Source of the DNA: Arsukibacterium sp. UBA3155
Lineage (GTDB): Bacteria > Pseudomonadota > Gammaproteobacteria > Enterobacterales > Alteromonadaceae
Assembly: GCA_002364615.1 (NCBI GenBank)
Contig: DEYP01000020.1
Coordinates: 1-62,253, forward strand
DNA length: 62,253 nt
Reading direction: 5' to 3'
Below are positions 47,776 to 56,210 of the stretch, piece by piece. The notes beneath the pieces are model-generated. The model made no database searches. It was given only the letters and a program-made list of their open reading frames with translations, and was not told where the DNA came from. A program made the translations under genes and the position numbers. Positions within the stretch are counted from its first letter, which is position 1; each line of letters opens with the position of its first letter.

Positions 47776-47960
47776 GACGATTAGCCACAGTGCTGGCAAC
47801 AGCTTGCGTACTGTTGCTCGCCTGTACGCCCAAAGTTCAGGTAGAGCTACCTAACGAGCCGATAAATATTAATCTGAACGTAAAAATTCAGCATGAAATT
47901 TATATTAAGGTAGATAAACAACTTGATGAATTATTCAGTGAAAATAGCGGCTTATTCTAA
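47772..47960 (+). CDS. ynbE: Outer-membrane lipoprotein YnbE
   Basis: A 62-residue lipoprotein: lipobox LLAC with the lipidated C18, then the strongly conserved PINININVKIQHEIYIKVDKQLDEL-type stretch (here EPININLNVKIQHEIYIKVD) and a C-terminal FSENSGLF matching E. coli YnbE. In E. coli it extends the YdbH groove by beta-strand pairing to the outer membrane. Four-base overlap with ydbH. Confidence 0.94.
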   Translation: MRRLATVLATACVLLLACTPKVQVELPNEPININLNVKIQHEIYIKVDKQLDELFSENSGLF

Positions 47961-47970
47961 GGAGACGGTA

Positions 47971-48348
47971 ATGAACAGTAATATTAATAATCCCAAAAAA
48001 CGCTTTGGAAAAGCCCGTCTGTTGCTCGCCTCCCTGGTATTGGCAGTAAGCTTGCCGGTGCTGGCGATGAATTTGCAACAAGCAATGGCCGCGTTAAGCC
48101 AGGCGAAAGTTCAGGGCCTGGTGGGGGAGCAACCTAATGGATATCTGGGCGTAGTAGAAAGCTCGGCAGATACTGAAGCAGTGGTAAAACTGATTAACGA
48201 TGCCAGACGGGCAGAATACGTCAGAATGGCGAAGCAAAATGATATTGCCGTCGCCGATGTTGAAGCTATTGCTGGTCAGAAAGCCATTGAACGAACTGCC
48301 AGCGGCCATTTTATTCTGATCGACGGTAAGTGGCTGCAGAAGCGTTAG
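47971..48348 (+). CDS. ydbL: YdbL family periplasmic protein (DUF1318)
   Basis: A 125-residue exported protein (signal peptide to about residue 32, LPVLA before MNLQQ). The DUF1318 pattern AKVQGLVGEQPNGYLGVV, INDARRAEYVRMAKQND and the ending GHFILIDGKWLQK matches YdbL, a chaperone that keeps YnbE from multimerising wrongly. GGAGA precedes the ATG at 47971, 10 bases after ynbE; an upstream in-frame start lies inside ynbE. Confidence 0.93.
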   Translation: MNSNINNPKKRFGKARLLLASLVLAVSLPVLAMNLQQAMAALSQAKVQGLVGEQPNGYLGVVESSADTEAVVKLINDARRAEYVRMAKQNDIAVADVEAIAGQKAIERTASGHFILIDGKWLQKR

Positions 48349-48364
48349 TAACAGCCCGGTTTTG

Positions 48365-48392
48365 CGCCAGCCTACCCTCAGGTTCGCTGGCG
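48365..48392 (+). terminator. Hairpin after ydbL
   Basis: Stem CGCCAGC / GCTGGCG with a 14-base loop, 16 bases after the ydbL stop. Only TTAGACTTTAG follows, so it is a weak terminator at best between the ydb operon and cstA. Confidence 0.45.
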
Positions 48393-48473
48393 TTAGACTT
48401 TAGTCGCATCCCCCTCGTCCTCTTCCTGATGTACTATGCTTAGCATTCCTGGTGACTGGTCAGAGCGTGTTGA

Positions 48474-50156
48474 ATGAATGCGATATTTTTGATGTTGATG
48501 GGTCTTGGCGCTATGGCGCTGGGCTATTTTGTCTACGCGAAGTTTATCTGCGAGAAAATCTTTAAAGTCGATCCACACTTTCGCACGCCTGCTCATGAAA
48601 TGCAGGATGGCATTGATTATGTGCCCACCAATAAATACATTCTGTGGGGCCATCACTTTACTTCTGTTGCTGGAGCTGCACCAATAATTGGTCCCGCCAT
48701 TGCCGTTATCTGGGGTTGGGTGCCGGCGTTTTTATGGGTGGTATTTGGTACCATATTCTTTGCTGGTGTGCATGATGCCGGTGCCATCTGGGCCAGTGCC
48801 CGCAATAAAGCAAAATCGATTGGCTCATTAACCGGCGATATTGTCGGCAACCGGGCCCGCATTATTTTTATGATTGTGATATTCCTGGTGCTGCTGATGG
48901 TTAACGCCGTGTTTGCAGTGGTAATATCCAGTCAGCTGATTAAATTCCCCAGTGCCACCCTGCCAGTTTGGGGCGCCATAGTGGTCGCACTTATTATCGG
49001 TCAGCTTATTTACCGCAAACTGATTAGCTTACTTCTCGTCACTATTATTGGTGTCGTGGCGTTATATGCAATGATTTACGCAGGCCCATTGTTGCCTTTA
49101 GCACTACCGGAAACACTGGGACCCCTTAGTGACAATCAGAGCTGGATTATCCTACTATTTGCCTATGCCGCCATCGCCTCGCTATTACCGGTGTGGATGT
49201 TATTGCAACCCCGCGATTACATTAACGGCATTCAACTTTTTGTCGGCTTAATCTTACTTTATGGTGCGGTACTTATTTCAGGGCCGGAATTAGTCGCACC
49301 GGCGTTTAATACTAATGTGCCAGAGGGCACGCCTTCGATCATCCCGCTGTTATTTGTAACGATTGCCTGTGGTGCTATTTCTGGCTTTCATGGCTTAGTG
49401 TCCAGCGGTACTACCTCTAAACAATTAGATAAAGAGCCGGATGTGCGTTTTGTCGGCTACTTTGGTGCTGTCGGTGAGGGCTCGTTGGCATTGGCTGCCA
49501 TCATTGCCGCCTGTGCCGGCTTTGCCAGCCTTGCTGACTGGCAAGCAATATACTCCAGCTTTGGTCAGGGCGGTGTGTCGGCCTTTATAAATGGCGGCGC
49601 CAATATTTTGCAGGCCGGTATCGGCATGGATACCGTGCTGTCACAAACGCTGCTGACCGTAATGGTGGTGTTATTTGCCGGTACCACCATGGATACCGGC
49701 TTGCGCCTGCAACGCTATATCTTCCAGGAATGGGGAGCCATTTATAATATCAGCTGGATGCAAAAAGCGGCTCCCGCTACCTTTTTAGCCGTCGCAAGCT
49801 GTTTATTTCTGGCATTTGGCGCCGGTGGTGATGGTGCCGGTGGCATGCTTATCTGGCCATTATTTGGCACCACTAACCAATTGCTGGCTGGCTTAACCTT
49901 GCTTGTTATTACGGTAATGTTGGTTAAAAAACGCCGGCCAATGTGGTACACCCTGGCACCCCTTATCTTTTTGCTGTTCATGACCACCCTGGCATTGCTT
50001 ACCCAGTTAAAAACCTTCTATGACAAAGCAGACTGGTTTTTGTTTGGACTGGACTTAGTTGTGCTGGCTGCGGCTATTTTAGTATCACTGGAATGTGCCG
50101 CCACGTTAACCAAACAAATCAAAACCAACAAAGCTAATCCGGTCAGTGACTCGTGA
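48474..50156 (+). CDS. cstA: CstA-family carbon starvation / pyruvate transporter, short form
   Basis: A 560-residue inner-membrane transporter with about 15 hydrophobic helices. CstA-family landmarks: VPTNKYILWGHHFTSVAGAAPIIGPAIAVIWGW, GVHDAGAIWASARNKAKSIG, and GFHGLVSSGTTSKQLDKEPDVRFVGYFGAVGEGSLAL. It is shorter than E. coli CstA (701). In E. coli CstA and BtsT import pyruvate and need a small cytosolic partner (YbdD/YjiX). Here the stop overlaps the start of a different small protein ending in Cys-Cys, then an ArsA-type ATPase follows. No strong ribosome site is seen before the ATG. Confidence 0.92.
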   Translation: MNAIFLMLMGLGAMALGYFVYAKFICEKIFKVDPHFRTPAHEMQDGIDYVPTNKYILWGHHFTSVAGAAPIIGPAIAVIWGWVPAFLWVVFGTIFFAGVHDAGAIWASARNKAKSIGSLTGDIVGNRARIIFMIVIFLVLLMVNAVFAVVISSQLIKFPSATLPVWGAIVVALIIGQLIYRKLISLLLVTIIGVVALYAMIYAGPLLPLALPETLGPLSDNQSWIILLFAYAAIASLLPVWMLLQPRDYINGIQLFVGLILLYGAVLISGPELVAPAFNTNVPEGTPSIIPLLFVTIACGAISGFHGLVSSGTTSKQLDKEPDVRFVGYFGAVGEGSLALAAIIAACAGFASLADWQAIYSSFGQGGVSAFINGGANILQAGIGMDTVLSQTLLTVMVVLFAGTTMDTGLRLQRYIFQEWGAIYNISWMQKAAPATFLAVASCLFLAFGAGGDGAGGMLIWPLFGTTNQLLAGLTLLVITVMLVKKRRPMWYTLAPLIFLLFMTTLALLTQLKTFYDKADWFLFGLDLVVLAAAILVSLECAATLTKQIKTNKANPVSDS

Positions 50157-50428
50157 TAAAACTCGATACACTAAAGGCCTGGTATCGCCAGGCCAGTTTT
50201 TATGCCGAAGAAGCGTATAACGCCCCTTATCGCAGCGCTATTGCCCGTGCTAAGCGAGAACAGGACGATTTGTTTATGTTGCTAATCTTCTCTGAAATGA
50301 TGGGAGTCCCCAACCCAGCCAGTTATTACACCCTGGAACTGCAACCGTTACTGATGGAGCGATTTCACGACTGGCATACCCGGATAGGCATGGAGCACTC
50401 ACCGCTGGATAATATTAAATGCTGTTAA
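50153..50428 (+). CDS. Small cory-CC-star-type protein ending in Cys-Cys
   Basis: A 91-residue helical, hydrophilic protein: YRQASFYAEEAYNAPYRSAIARAKREQDDLFMLLIFSEMMGVPNPASYYTLELQP, ending in NIKCC. This is the pattern named cory-CC-star in protein family collections; biochemistry is unknown. The GTG start overlaps the cstA stop by four bases and its own last ten bases overlap the ATPase gene, so translation is coupled on both sides. The terminal Cys-Cys recalls YbdD and YjiX, the small partners of CstA and BtsT in E. coli, though the rest of the protein is different. Confidence 0.85.
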   Translation: MIKLDTLKAWYRQASFYAEEAYNAPYRSAIARAKREQDDLFMLLIFSEMMGVPNPASYYTLELQPLLMERFHDWHTRIGMEHSPLDNIKCC

Positions 50429-51423
50429 CCGATAAACGGTTGTTATTGATTGGGGGTAAAGGCGGTGTCGGTAAAACCACCACCAGCTCTGCGCTGGCGT
50501 TGTTAGCCACCAACCGCGGTAAAAAAGTGCTGTTGGTCTCTACCGATCCGGCGCATAGCCTCAGTGATGCCTTTAACCGGCCCATTGGCGATACCATCAC
50601 CCGCTTAGCCCCTGATCTGGATGGGCTGGAGCTGGATCCGGATCGTGAAGTTGCCCTGCACTTAGCTAAAGTCAGCGCGCAGTTAAAGCGCTTTACCCGA
50701 CCAGAAATGTACCGTGAAATTGAACGCCAAATGCGCCTGACCGCGCTGTCGCCGGGGGCCCAGGAAGCGGCAATGCTCGAACGCATGTCTAATGTCATTG
50801 AACTGGGATTACGTGACTACGATCTGGTCATTTTTGATACCGCCCCTACCGGTCATACCTTACGATTACTAAGCTTGCCTGAGGCGATGGCCGCCTGGAC
50901 TCAGGGCTTACTTAATGCCAACAAGCGCTCTGAAAAGCTTGGCGAAGTTTTGGCGCATTTAACGCCTAAAGGCGGTCGCGATATCCCCAACCCACTGGCA
51001 AATCCTAATGAGCACGCTACTGACGGCATGGATGACCGCAACAAAGCCATTACCGAAACCCTGCTGGCCCGCCAGCGTTTATTGCAGCGCACCCGTGAAG
51101 TACTGACCGATAAACAGCAAAGCGCGCTGTTATTTGTACTGACCCCGGAAAAGCTGCCAATTCTGGAAACCGGTCGTGCCGTGCAAAGCCTAATGCAGGA
51201 AAACCTGCCATTGGCGGGTCTGGTGGTAAACCGCATTTTGCCAGACCACGCCGATGGTGATTTTCTGGCGGCTCGTCGCAGCCAGGAAAAGCAGCATTTA
51301 GCGCAGATAGAGCAAGATTTTGCCAAATTGACCCGGTACAAAGTGCCACTGCAAGCCACTGATATTCAGGGGCTTACTGCATTGCAGCATATGGCAGGCT
51401 TATTGGAGCAAGCAGGTTTATAG
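50419..51423 (+). CDS. ArsA/Get3-type ATPase
   Basis: A 334-residue P-loop ATPase. Deviant Walker A GGKGGVGKTTTSSALA at about 12-27, VLLVSTDPAHSLSDAF, switch II DTAPTGHTLRLLSLPEA and a late VVNRILP match ArsA/Get3. There is no cysteine anywhere in the protein, so neither the arsenite site of ArsA nor the zinc CxxC of Get3 can exist. No arsB, arsR or arsD is nearby. Position after cstA and the Cys-Cys protein suggests it serves those proteins, for example as a targeting or assembly factor; that is inference. Confidence 0.9.
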   Translation: MLLTDKRLLLIGGKGGVGKTTTSSALALLATNRGKKVLLVSTDPAHSLSDAFNRPIGDTITRLAPDLDGLELDPDREVALHLAKVSAQLKRFTRPEMYREIERQMRLTALSPGAQEAAMLERMSNVIELGLRDYDLVIFDTAPTGHTLRLLSLPEAMAAWTQGLLNANKRSEKLGEVLAHLTPKGGRDIPNPLANPNEHATDGMDDRNKAITETLLARQRLLQRTREVLTDKQQSALLFVLTPEKLPILETGRAVQSLMQENLPLAGLVVNRILPDHADGDFLAARRSQEKQHLAQIEQDFAKLTRYKVPLQATDIQGLTALQHMAGLLEQAGL

Positions 51424-51479
51424 CTGATTTTAAGCCAGAGATCGGCTATGGTAGCGTTTTTAACAACAGGTCTATTTGC

Positions 51480-51824
51480 ATGAAAACCCGCTATCTGCTG
51501 CTTACCTTTTACCTTAGCTGCTCTGGCAGCAGCCTGGCCGCTTATGCCACCAAAGCGCCGCAAGCAAGTGACACAGATAGCGCCGCTTTTAAAACTGCCA
51601 TCATGGACAGCTATTTGCAACGTTGTGTTGAGGTGCTTAACAACAAAGGCTATAGCAGCGACGCCATTAAAGCCGAATGCAAATGTGAGCTGGATCAGAT
51701 TGATCAGCACTTTGCTGTTTTTCAGCAAATGCTTGCGGCTGATAAAACAGCCAACCTGCAGCAGATTAATGCGTTAAAAAAACAATTACTACAGTGTAAA
51801 ACGACGCCGCAGACCACGCAGTAA
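51480..51824 (+). CDS. Small exported cysteine-containing protein
   Basis: A 114-residue protein with a signal peptide of about 20 residues (LLLTFYLSCSGSSLA). The mature helical part holds four cysteines: QRCVEVL, AECKCELD (two, CxC) and LLQCK. Such spacing suggests disulfides or metal binding, but I do not recognise a family. It lies 56 bases after the ATPase gene on the same strand, so it may belong to the cstA operon. Convergent with DUF3667, four bases apart. Confidence 0.72.
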   Translation: MKTRYLLLTFYLSCSGSSLAAYATKAPQASDTDSAAFKTAIMDSYLQRCVEVLNNKGYSSDAIKAECKCELDQIDQHFAVFQQMLAADKTANLQQINALKKQLLQCKTTPQTTQ

Positions 51825-51828
51825 CCGG

Positions 51829-52788
51829 CTAAGCCCAAAGAATGCTCAGCACAACAAGGCTTAACATAGCGCTGATAAACAGCACGGTATAAATCGTACT
51901 GGTTAAACAGAACTTTAACAGCGTTTTGCCCCAGCTCTGCTGATAGTAATACTTCTGACAAAGCAACAAATACAGTGGGATCCACCAAAAAATGGCGGTT
52001 TCCAGCCCCGCTAAAATCAATCCGGTCGCCAGCCAGTTCCAGCTTATGCTTTTTTCGAGCAAGTCAATAGCAAGAAAAATAACTAACATTTGCAGAATAA
52101 AAGTGTGGCTATGCAACGCCACAATCAGGTGCTCCATATAATATCGACTGGAGCGGAGATACAGCAGTTTCAACAACAGGGCGAAAATGGGCAGCAACAG
52201 AAACATCATTTGCGGCGCCAGACTGAAAAACTTACTGATCGCCAGTTTGGGGTTAGCCAGGATCGTATCCAGTTTGGCAGTAAACTCTTGCTCTGCTTCA
52301 TCAGACAAAAAAGAGAGGCGGACACCAGGCGCAGACTCATCAGGTGTCGTCTGTGATTGACTTTGTGCAGTATCATTATTCAGCTCAGCTGCTAAGTTAG
52401 TCAGGTTTTTACTATCTGGTATCGCATTGTCAGTGCCCAGTACCACCACATTGTCTGGCCCTCGGGTAACCGGCGGGGTGTCCGGCACCAGCCGGGCAAA
52501 AATCAGAAAGGCAATAATCGACGTAAACAGATACAGTCTTAGCGGCGGTACATAAGGCACCCGGTGACCGGCAACATAACGACAGCTTAAAAAAGCAGGC
52601 CGGAACCATAGCGGGATTAATGTTTGCCAGAGCCGGGTATCCCAGTTGCTGAACTCCCCAAAAAACTCAGTTACTACTCCACTGACATTACGGATATAAT
52701 TTTTCTTTTCCTGACCGCACTGATGGCAAAAATCACCGTGTAACGCAGTATTACAGTTGTCACAGTACTTCGGTGTCGTCGGATCCAT
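51829..52788 (-). CDS. DUF3667 membrane protein with N-terminal zinc ribbon
   Basis: 319 residues. Residues about 6-28 are a zinc ribbon (YCDNCNTALHGDFCHQCGQ, two CxxC pairs). Then GEFSNWDTRLWQTLIPLWFRPAFLSCRYVAGHRVPYVPPLRLYLFTSI, the DUF3667 signature, and four or five hydrophobic helices, with an acidic loop between about 115 and 175. Function unknown. I take the ATG at 52788; a TTG six bases upstream is possible. Confidence 0.87.
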   Translation of the reverse strand: MDPTTPKYCDNCNTALHGDFCHQCGQEKKNYIRNVSGVVTEFFGEFSNWDTRLWQTLIPLWFRPAFLSCRYVAGHRVPYVPPLRLYLFTSIIAFLIFARLVPDTPPVTRGPDNVVVLGTDNAIPDSKNLTNLAAELNNDTAQSQSQTTPDESAPGVRLSFLSDEAEQEFTAKLDTILANPKLAISKFFSLAPQMMFLLLPIFALLLKLLYLRSSRYYMEHLIVALHSHTFILQMLVIFLAIDLLEKSISWNWLATGLILAGLETAIFWWIPLYLLLCQKYYYQQSWGKTLLKFCLTSTIYTVLFISAMLSLVVLSILWA

Positions 52789-52866
52789 CGTCAACTCTCA
52801 ATTTAGGACTTAACATCGATTTTAAAACAGGCAAGTGTGTTATCAGTATACAAAAAAGTGTGGGCG

Positions 52867-53193
52867 CTACTCCCACATCAATCCGACATTAGCCTCGCTG
52901 GCTTTTTGCAGTAGTTTTAGCAGCGGCTCTGCCCGCTGTTTCAAGCTTACCCGCTCGGGCTTGTCCTCATCATCACTCTGCTTTTTTTCAGTGCCGGTTT
53001 TATTTTCCCTGGCCACTTCATCGTCATCCAGCTCTGCCACGGCCTGTTGTAAGCGGGATAACGCGTCCGGCACATCATCAGCAAACATGGCGCTTGGCAA
53101 CTTAGTATCACGTCCCATCATTTTCAGTAATTGCATGCCCACATTGGTATGGTAATCAACATCCCGGCTTGCTTTGCTTTTAAAGGTAACCAT
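52867..53193 (-). CDS. DUF1840 family protein
   Basis: A 108-residue soluble protein. MVTFKSKASRDVDYHTNVGMQLLKMMGRD and the C-terminal RAEPLLKLLQKASEANVGLMWE are the DUF1840 pattern, joined by a charged linker (about 55-80, DDDE and KKQSDDEDKPE). Function unknown. Divergent from glpK. Confidence 0.88.
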   Translation of the reverse strand: MVTFKSKASRDVDYHTNVGMQLLKMMGRDTKLPSAMFADDVPDALSRLQQAVAELDDDEVARENKTGTEKKQSDDEDKPERVSLKQRAEPLLKLLQKASEANVGLMWE

Positions 53194-53272
53194 AGTATTG
53201 CTCCATTAATAGTATTGCCTGGTTATATCCTGCTACTCTGATAGCAAGCATAACTTACTTTTCAGTATTAAC

Positions 53273-54775
53273 ATGGCAACCACTAAGAACGCTCATTATA
53301 TTCTTGCGATAGATCAAGGCACAACGTCCAGCCGGGCGGTTATTTTTAATCAGCAATTACAGCAAATTGCTGCGGCTCAACACGAGTTAAGCTTAAGCTA
53401 TCCGCAGTCCGGCTGGGTAGAGCAAGATCCACAGCACATCTGGCAAAGCGTGCTGGACTGTATTGTTGAGGTTCTTAGCAAAGCCGGATTATGCGCTGCT
53501 GATATCAGCGGTATTGCTATTAGCAATCAGCGGGAAACAACGGTGTTATGGGATAGACACACCGCCAAACCGATTTCGAACGCTATCGTCTGGCAAGATC
53601 GGCGAACAGCTGCCTTTTGCAAAGTATTACAACAACGCGGGTTAGAAGACACCATTAGTCAGAAAACCGGCTTACGCGCCGATCCATACTTTTCAGCCAG
53701 CAAAATTGGCTGGTTGCTCGATAATATTGCCGGTGCCAGAGCCAAAGCAGAAGCCGGCCAGCTGTGTTTCGGTACCATAGACAGCTATCTGCTATTCAAG
53801 CTTACGGCCGGCAAGGTACATGCCACCGACGCCAGTAATGCCAGTCGCACAGCGCTGTATAATCTGACCAGCCAGAACTGGGATCCAGAACTGCTGCAGC
53901 TTTTCAATATTCCAGCAGGCCTGTTACCGACAATTAAAGACTGTGCCGGTGTATTTGGCACCACCTCGACCGACGTATTGGGCGCTGAAATTCCGGTAAT
54001 GGCGATGTTGGGCGATCAACAAGCAGCGTTGCTGGGTCAGGCATGTATAAGCCCGGGTATGCTGAAAAGCACCTATGGTACCGGCTGCTTTGCCATGGTT
54101 AATACCGGCGATAAGATAGTACGCAGTAAAAATCAGCTGTTAAGTACCCTCGCCTGGCAGTTAAATGGCAAAGCCACCTATGCGCTCGAAGGCAGTATTT
54201 TTATGGCGGGCGCCACCATACAGTGGCTGCGCGATAAACTGGGTATTATCAGTCAGGCCTGTGAAACCGAAGCACTGGCTGCACAAAGTCATTATCAGCA
54301 AACTGAATTACTGGTACCGGCATTTACCGGCCTGGGCGCACCCTACTGGCAACCTGAAGCAAAAGCAGCACTGTTTGGTATGACCCGCGATACCGGCAAA
54401 ACGCAGCTGGCTGCCGCTGCGCTATGCAGCGTGGCCTATCAAAGTGCCGATTTACTTAGTGCCATGAACCTGGATGGTATTGACGTTGCACAACTTAGAG
54501 TAGATGGCGGCATGACCAGCAACGACTGGTTTTTGCAGGCACTGGCTGACTTATGCCAGCAACCGGTGCTGCGCTGTAATACCGCTGATGCCACCGTGTA
54601 TGGTGTTGCGTTTCTGGCAGCACTTAGCCTCGATTACTACCCTGATATCGACGCAATAAGTCAGTTGTGGCAAGCCGAGCAGCAATTCACCCCACAACTG
54701 GCTGCCAGTGAACAGAACAAACTTTATCAACGCTGGCAAACAGCAGTTGCTGCAGTGCTCAGCCAGCAGCTATAG
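53273..54775 (+). CDS. glpK: Glycerol kinase
   Basis: 500 residues (E. coli 502), phosphorylates glycerol to glycerol-3-phosphate. FGGY-family signatures: AIDQGTTSSRAVIF, SGWVEQDPQHIW, AISNQRETTVLWDRHT, NAIVWQDRRT, TDASNASRTALYNL, GDQQAALLGQ and STYGTGCFAMVNTG. It stands without glpF, glpD or glpR. No catabolite or GlpR operator was identified in the 79-base upstream gap. Confidence 0.96.
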   Translation: MATTKNAHYILAIDQGTTSSRAVIFNQQLQQIAAAQHELSLSYPQSGWVEQDPQHIWQSVLDCIVEVLSKAGLCAADISGIAISNQRETTVLWDRHTAKPISNAIVWQDRRTAAFCKVLQQRGLEDTISQKTGLRADPYFSASKIGWLLDNIAGARAKAEAGQLCFGTIDSYLLFKLTAGKVHATDASNASRTALYNLTSQNWDPELLQLFNIPAGLLPTIKDCAGVFGTTSTDVLGAEIPVMAMLGDQQAALLGQACISPGMLKSTYGTGCFAMVNTGDKIVRSKNQLLSTLAWQLNGKATYALEGSIFMAGATIQWLRDKLGIISQACETEALAAQSHYQQTELLVPAFTGLGAPYWQPEAKAALFGMTRDTGKTQLAAAALCSVAYQSADLLSAMNLDGIDVAQLRVDGGMTSNDWFLQALADLCQQPVLRCNTADATVYGVAFLAALSLDYYPDIDAISQLWQAEQQFTPQLAASEQNKLYQRWQTAVAAVLSQQL

Positions 54776-54828
54776 TAGTAACTAAATAACAGTAATAACT
54801 AAATAATATTAATAACAGAGGTTTGAAC

Positions 54829-55464
54829 ATGGCAAAGGTACTAATAACCGGGTTTGAACCTTTTGCCGGTGAATCTATAAATACCTCGTGGCAGGTTGCC
54901 AACGCGTTACACCACTGGCAATTGGATGACGAGGTCAGTGTGGTTGCCCAGCAACTGCCGTGTGTGTTTAAACAGTGCCTGCTTAGCCTGGAGCAAGCCA
55001 TAAATCAGCTTAAACCTGCGGTGGTTATCATGCTTGGCCAGGCTGGTGGTTGCGCACAGCTGCAACTTGAAAAAATTGCCAGTAATTACATTGATGCTCA
55101 TATCGCTGATAACGCCGGTCAGCAACCACGCAACTCCCTTACGGCGTCACATGGCCCGGCGGCCTATTTTAGTAATTTGCCACTGCACGCCTCGCTAAAC
55201 GCACTGCAGCTGCAACACATTCCGGCTCAACTGTCGTTATCTGCCGGCAGCTACGTCTGTAACCACAGCTTTTATGGTTTAATGCACCTGATTAAAAACC
55301 AGTACGCCAGTATTAAAGGTGGTTTTATCCATCTACCCTATTTACCTGAACAGGTAATACATAAACCCAATACACCAAGCATGGCACTGACTACGTTGAT
55401 CTCGGCCGTGCAAATTGTCATTGAAACCAGCTTACAGCAACGCCCTGACCAGCTAGTGACCTAA
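54829..55464 (+). CDS. pcp: Pyroglutamyl-peptidase I
   Basis: A 211-residue C15 cysteine peptidase removing N-terminal pyroglutamate. LITGFEPFAGESINTSWQVA is the family start; the active site is assembled from the Glu in LEKIASN, the Cys in SYVCNHSFYGLMH, and the His in GFIHLPYLPEQ. The Cys and His motifs are standard; the Glu motif is divergent from the usual TPERVAIN. ATG 54829 has AGAGG upstream. A short repeated TAACTAAATAA lies in the leader. Confidence 0.9.
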   Translation: MAKVLITGFEPFAGESINTSWQVANALHHWQLDDEVSVVAQQLPCVFKQCLLSLEQAINQLKPAVVIMLGQAGGCAQLQLEKIASNYIDAHIADNAGQQPRNSLTASHGPAAYFSNLPLHASLNALQLQHIPAQLSLSAGSYVCNHSFYGLMHLIKNQYASIKGGFIHLPYLPEQVIHKPNTPSMALTTLISAVQIVIETSLQQRPDQLVT

Positions 55465-55536
55465 ACAGCCAGTGGTCTGATCAGATTGCGATAACTTATT
55501 CAGTTCTCACCATAAAAAATATTTTAGATTTAACGC

Positions 55537-55565
55537 TTGCATAAATATTAAGCATTAATTAAGAT
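55537..55565 (+). promoter_or_regulatory. Promoter of the riboswitch-controlled gene
   Basis: TTGCAT and TAAGAT separated by exactly 17 bases fit a sigma-70 promoter. The predicted start, near 55572, falls just before the riboswitch aptamer. Confidence 0.6.
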
Positions 55566-55573
55566 GCGCGAAT

Positions 55574-55656
55574 TCGAAAGGCAAGACATCTGAAAAGATG
55601 ATCACGCAAAGCTTCAGGTCTAACGGGGAAACCCTATGATAGCTGGGCTGCCGTCG
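55574..55656 (+). ncRNA. Cyclic di-GMP-I riboswitch (GEMM-I)
   Basis: Hallmarks in order: GGCA (55580-55583) able to close with TGCC (55649-55652); a hairpin CATCT-GAAA-AGATG with the conserved GNRA tetraloop (55587-55600); the invariant ACGCAAAGC (55604-55612); then a second helix with GGTCTAA and ATAGC on either side of a GGG-GAAA-CCC loop. The region from here to the ATG (110 bases) has a TCGC / GCGA hairpin followed by a T-rich stretch (55654-55680), a possible expression platform. Whether c-di-GMP turns the gene on or off cannot be told. Confidence 0.9.
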
Positions 55657-55766
55657 CAAGTTGCGATGTTTATTCTGTTTCGTCCAGAGTTAAACGCAGA
55701 CCTTTCGTGTACCGCAACCCCGGTTGCTAACAATGATCGTCAACTGACTCAATTCGGAGCTTGAAT

Positions 55767-56138
55767 ATGAAAACCAAATTTATCGCTATAGCCGCTGTTA
55801 TCGCTGCCACCTCTTTTGTAAGTGCTCCTGTTGCCGCCGACGATCAATTAGCCATCTCTATTTGCTCTTACGTTGCTTCAGACAGCCGTAACAACCTGCG
55901 CAAAGTATTAAGTGACAACCGCATCCGCTTATCAGCTGTTTACAGTGGTGTAGTATGTGACGGTTTGCCGTTAGTGCGTCATGCCATTAAACACAATGCC
56001 AATGAAACAGCTGAGTTTATGATTAAACAGTTACCTGGCAGCGTTGTTGCCGCCTCTGGTGATGCTGAGTGGGCTCAAAGCAATGGTTTTGCTGCGTCAC
56101 CGGTAATTAACGCTATTAAAGAGCGTAGCGCCAGCTAA
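55767..56138 (+). CDS. Secreted DUF3718 protein under c-di-GMP riboswitch
   Basis: A 123-residue exported protein: signal peptide of about 26 residues (APVAA before DDQL), mature part about 97 residues with two cysteines (SICSYVASD and GVVCDGLPL) likely forming a disulfide. DNRIRLSAVYSGVVCDGLPLVRHAIKHNANETAEFMIKQLPG fits DUF3718. ATG 55767 is preceded by CGGAGC. Function unknown; control by c-di-GMP suggests a role in attachment, biofilm or the sessile switch, which is inference. Confidence 0.88.
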   Translation: MKTKFIAIAAVIAATSFVSAPVAADDQLAISICSYVASDSRNNLRKVLSDNRIRLSAVYSGVVCDGLPLVRHAIKHNANETAEFMIKQLPGSVVAASGDAEWAQSNGFAASPVINAIKERSAS

Positions 56139-56183
56139 GCTGCGTCACAAAATCCAGCTTTTTAAAAAGCTATCTGTTTACCC

Positions 56184-56210
56184 ATAAAGGCGCCTTATCG
56201 GCGCCTTTAT
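56184..56210. terminator. Bidirectional terminator between DUF3718 and the antiporter
   Basis: Eleven-base perfect stem ATAAAGGCGCC / GGCGCCTTTAT with a 5-base loop. CCTTTTCC follows on the plus strand. The antiporter's stop codon lies inside the right arm. Confidence 0.8.

Noticed and set aside
54779-54806. Direct repeat TAACTAAATAA (two copies, 17 bases apart) before pcp
   Set aside because: Short and very A+T-rich; could arise by slippage. No further copies were noticed and no operator is matched.
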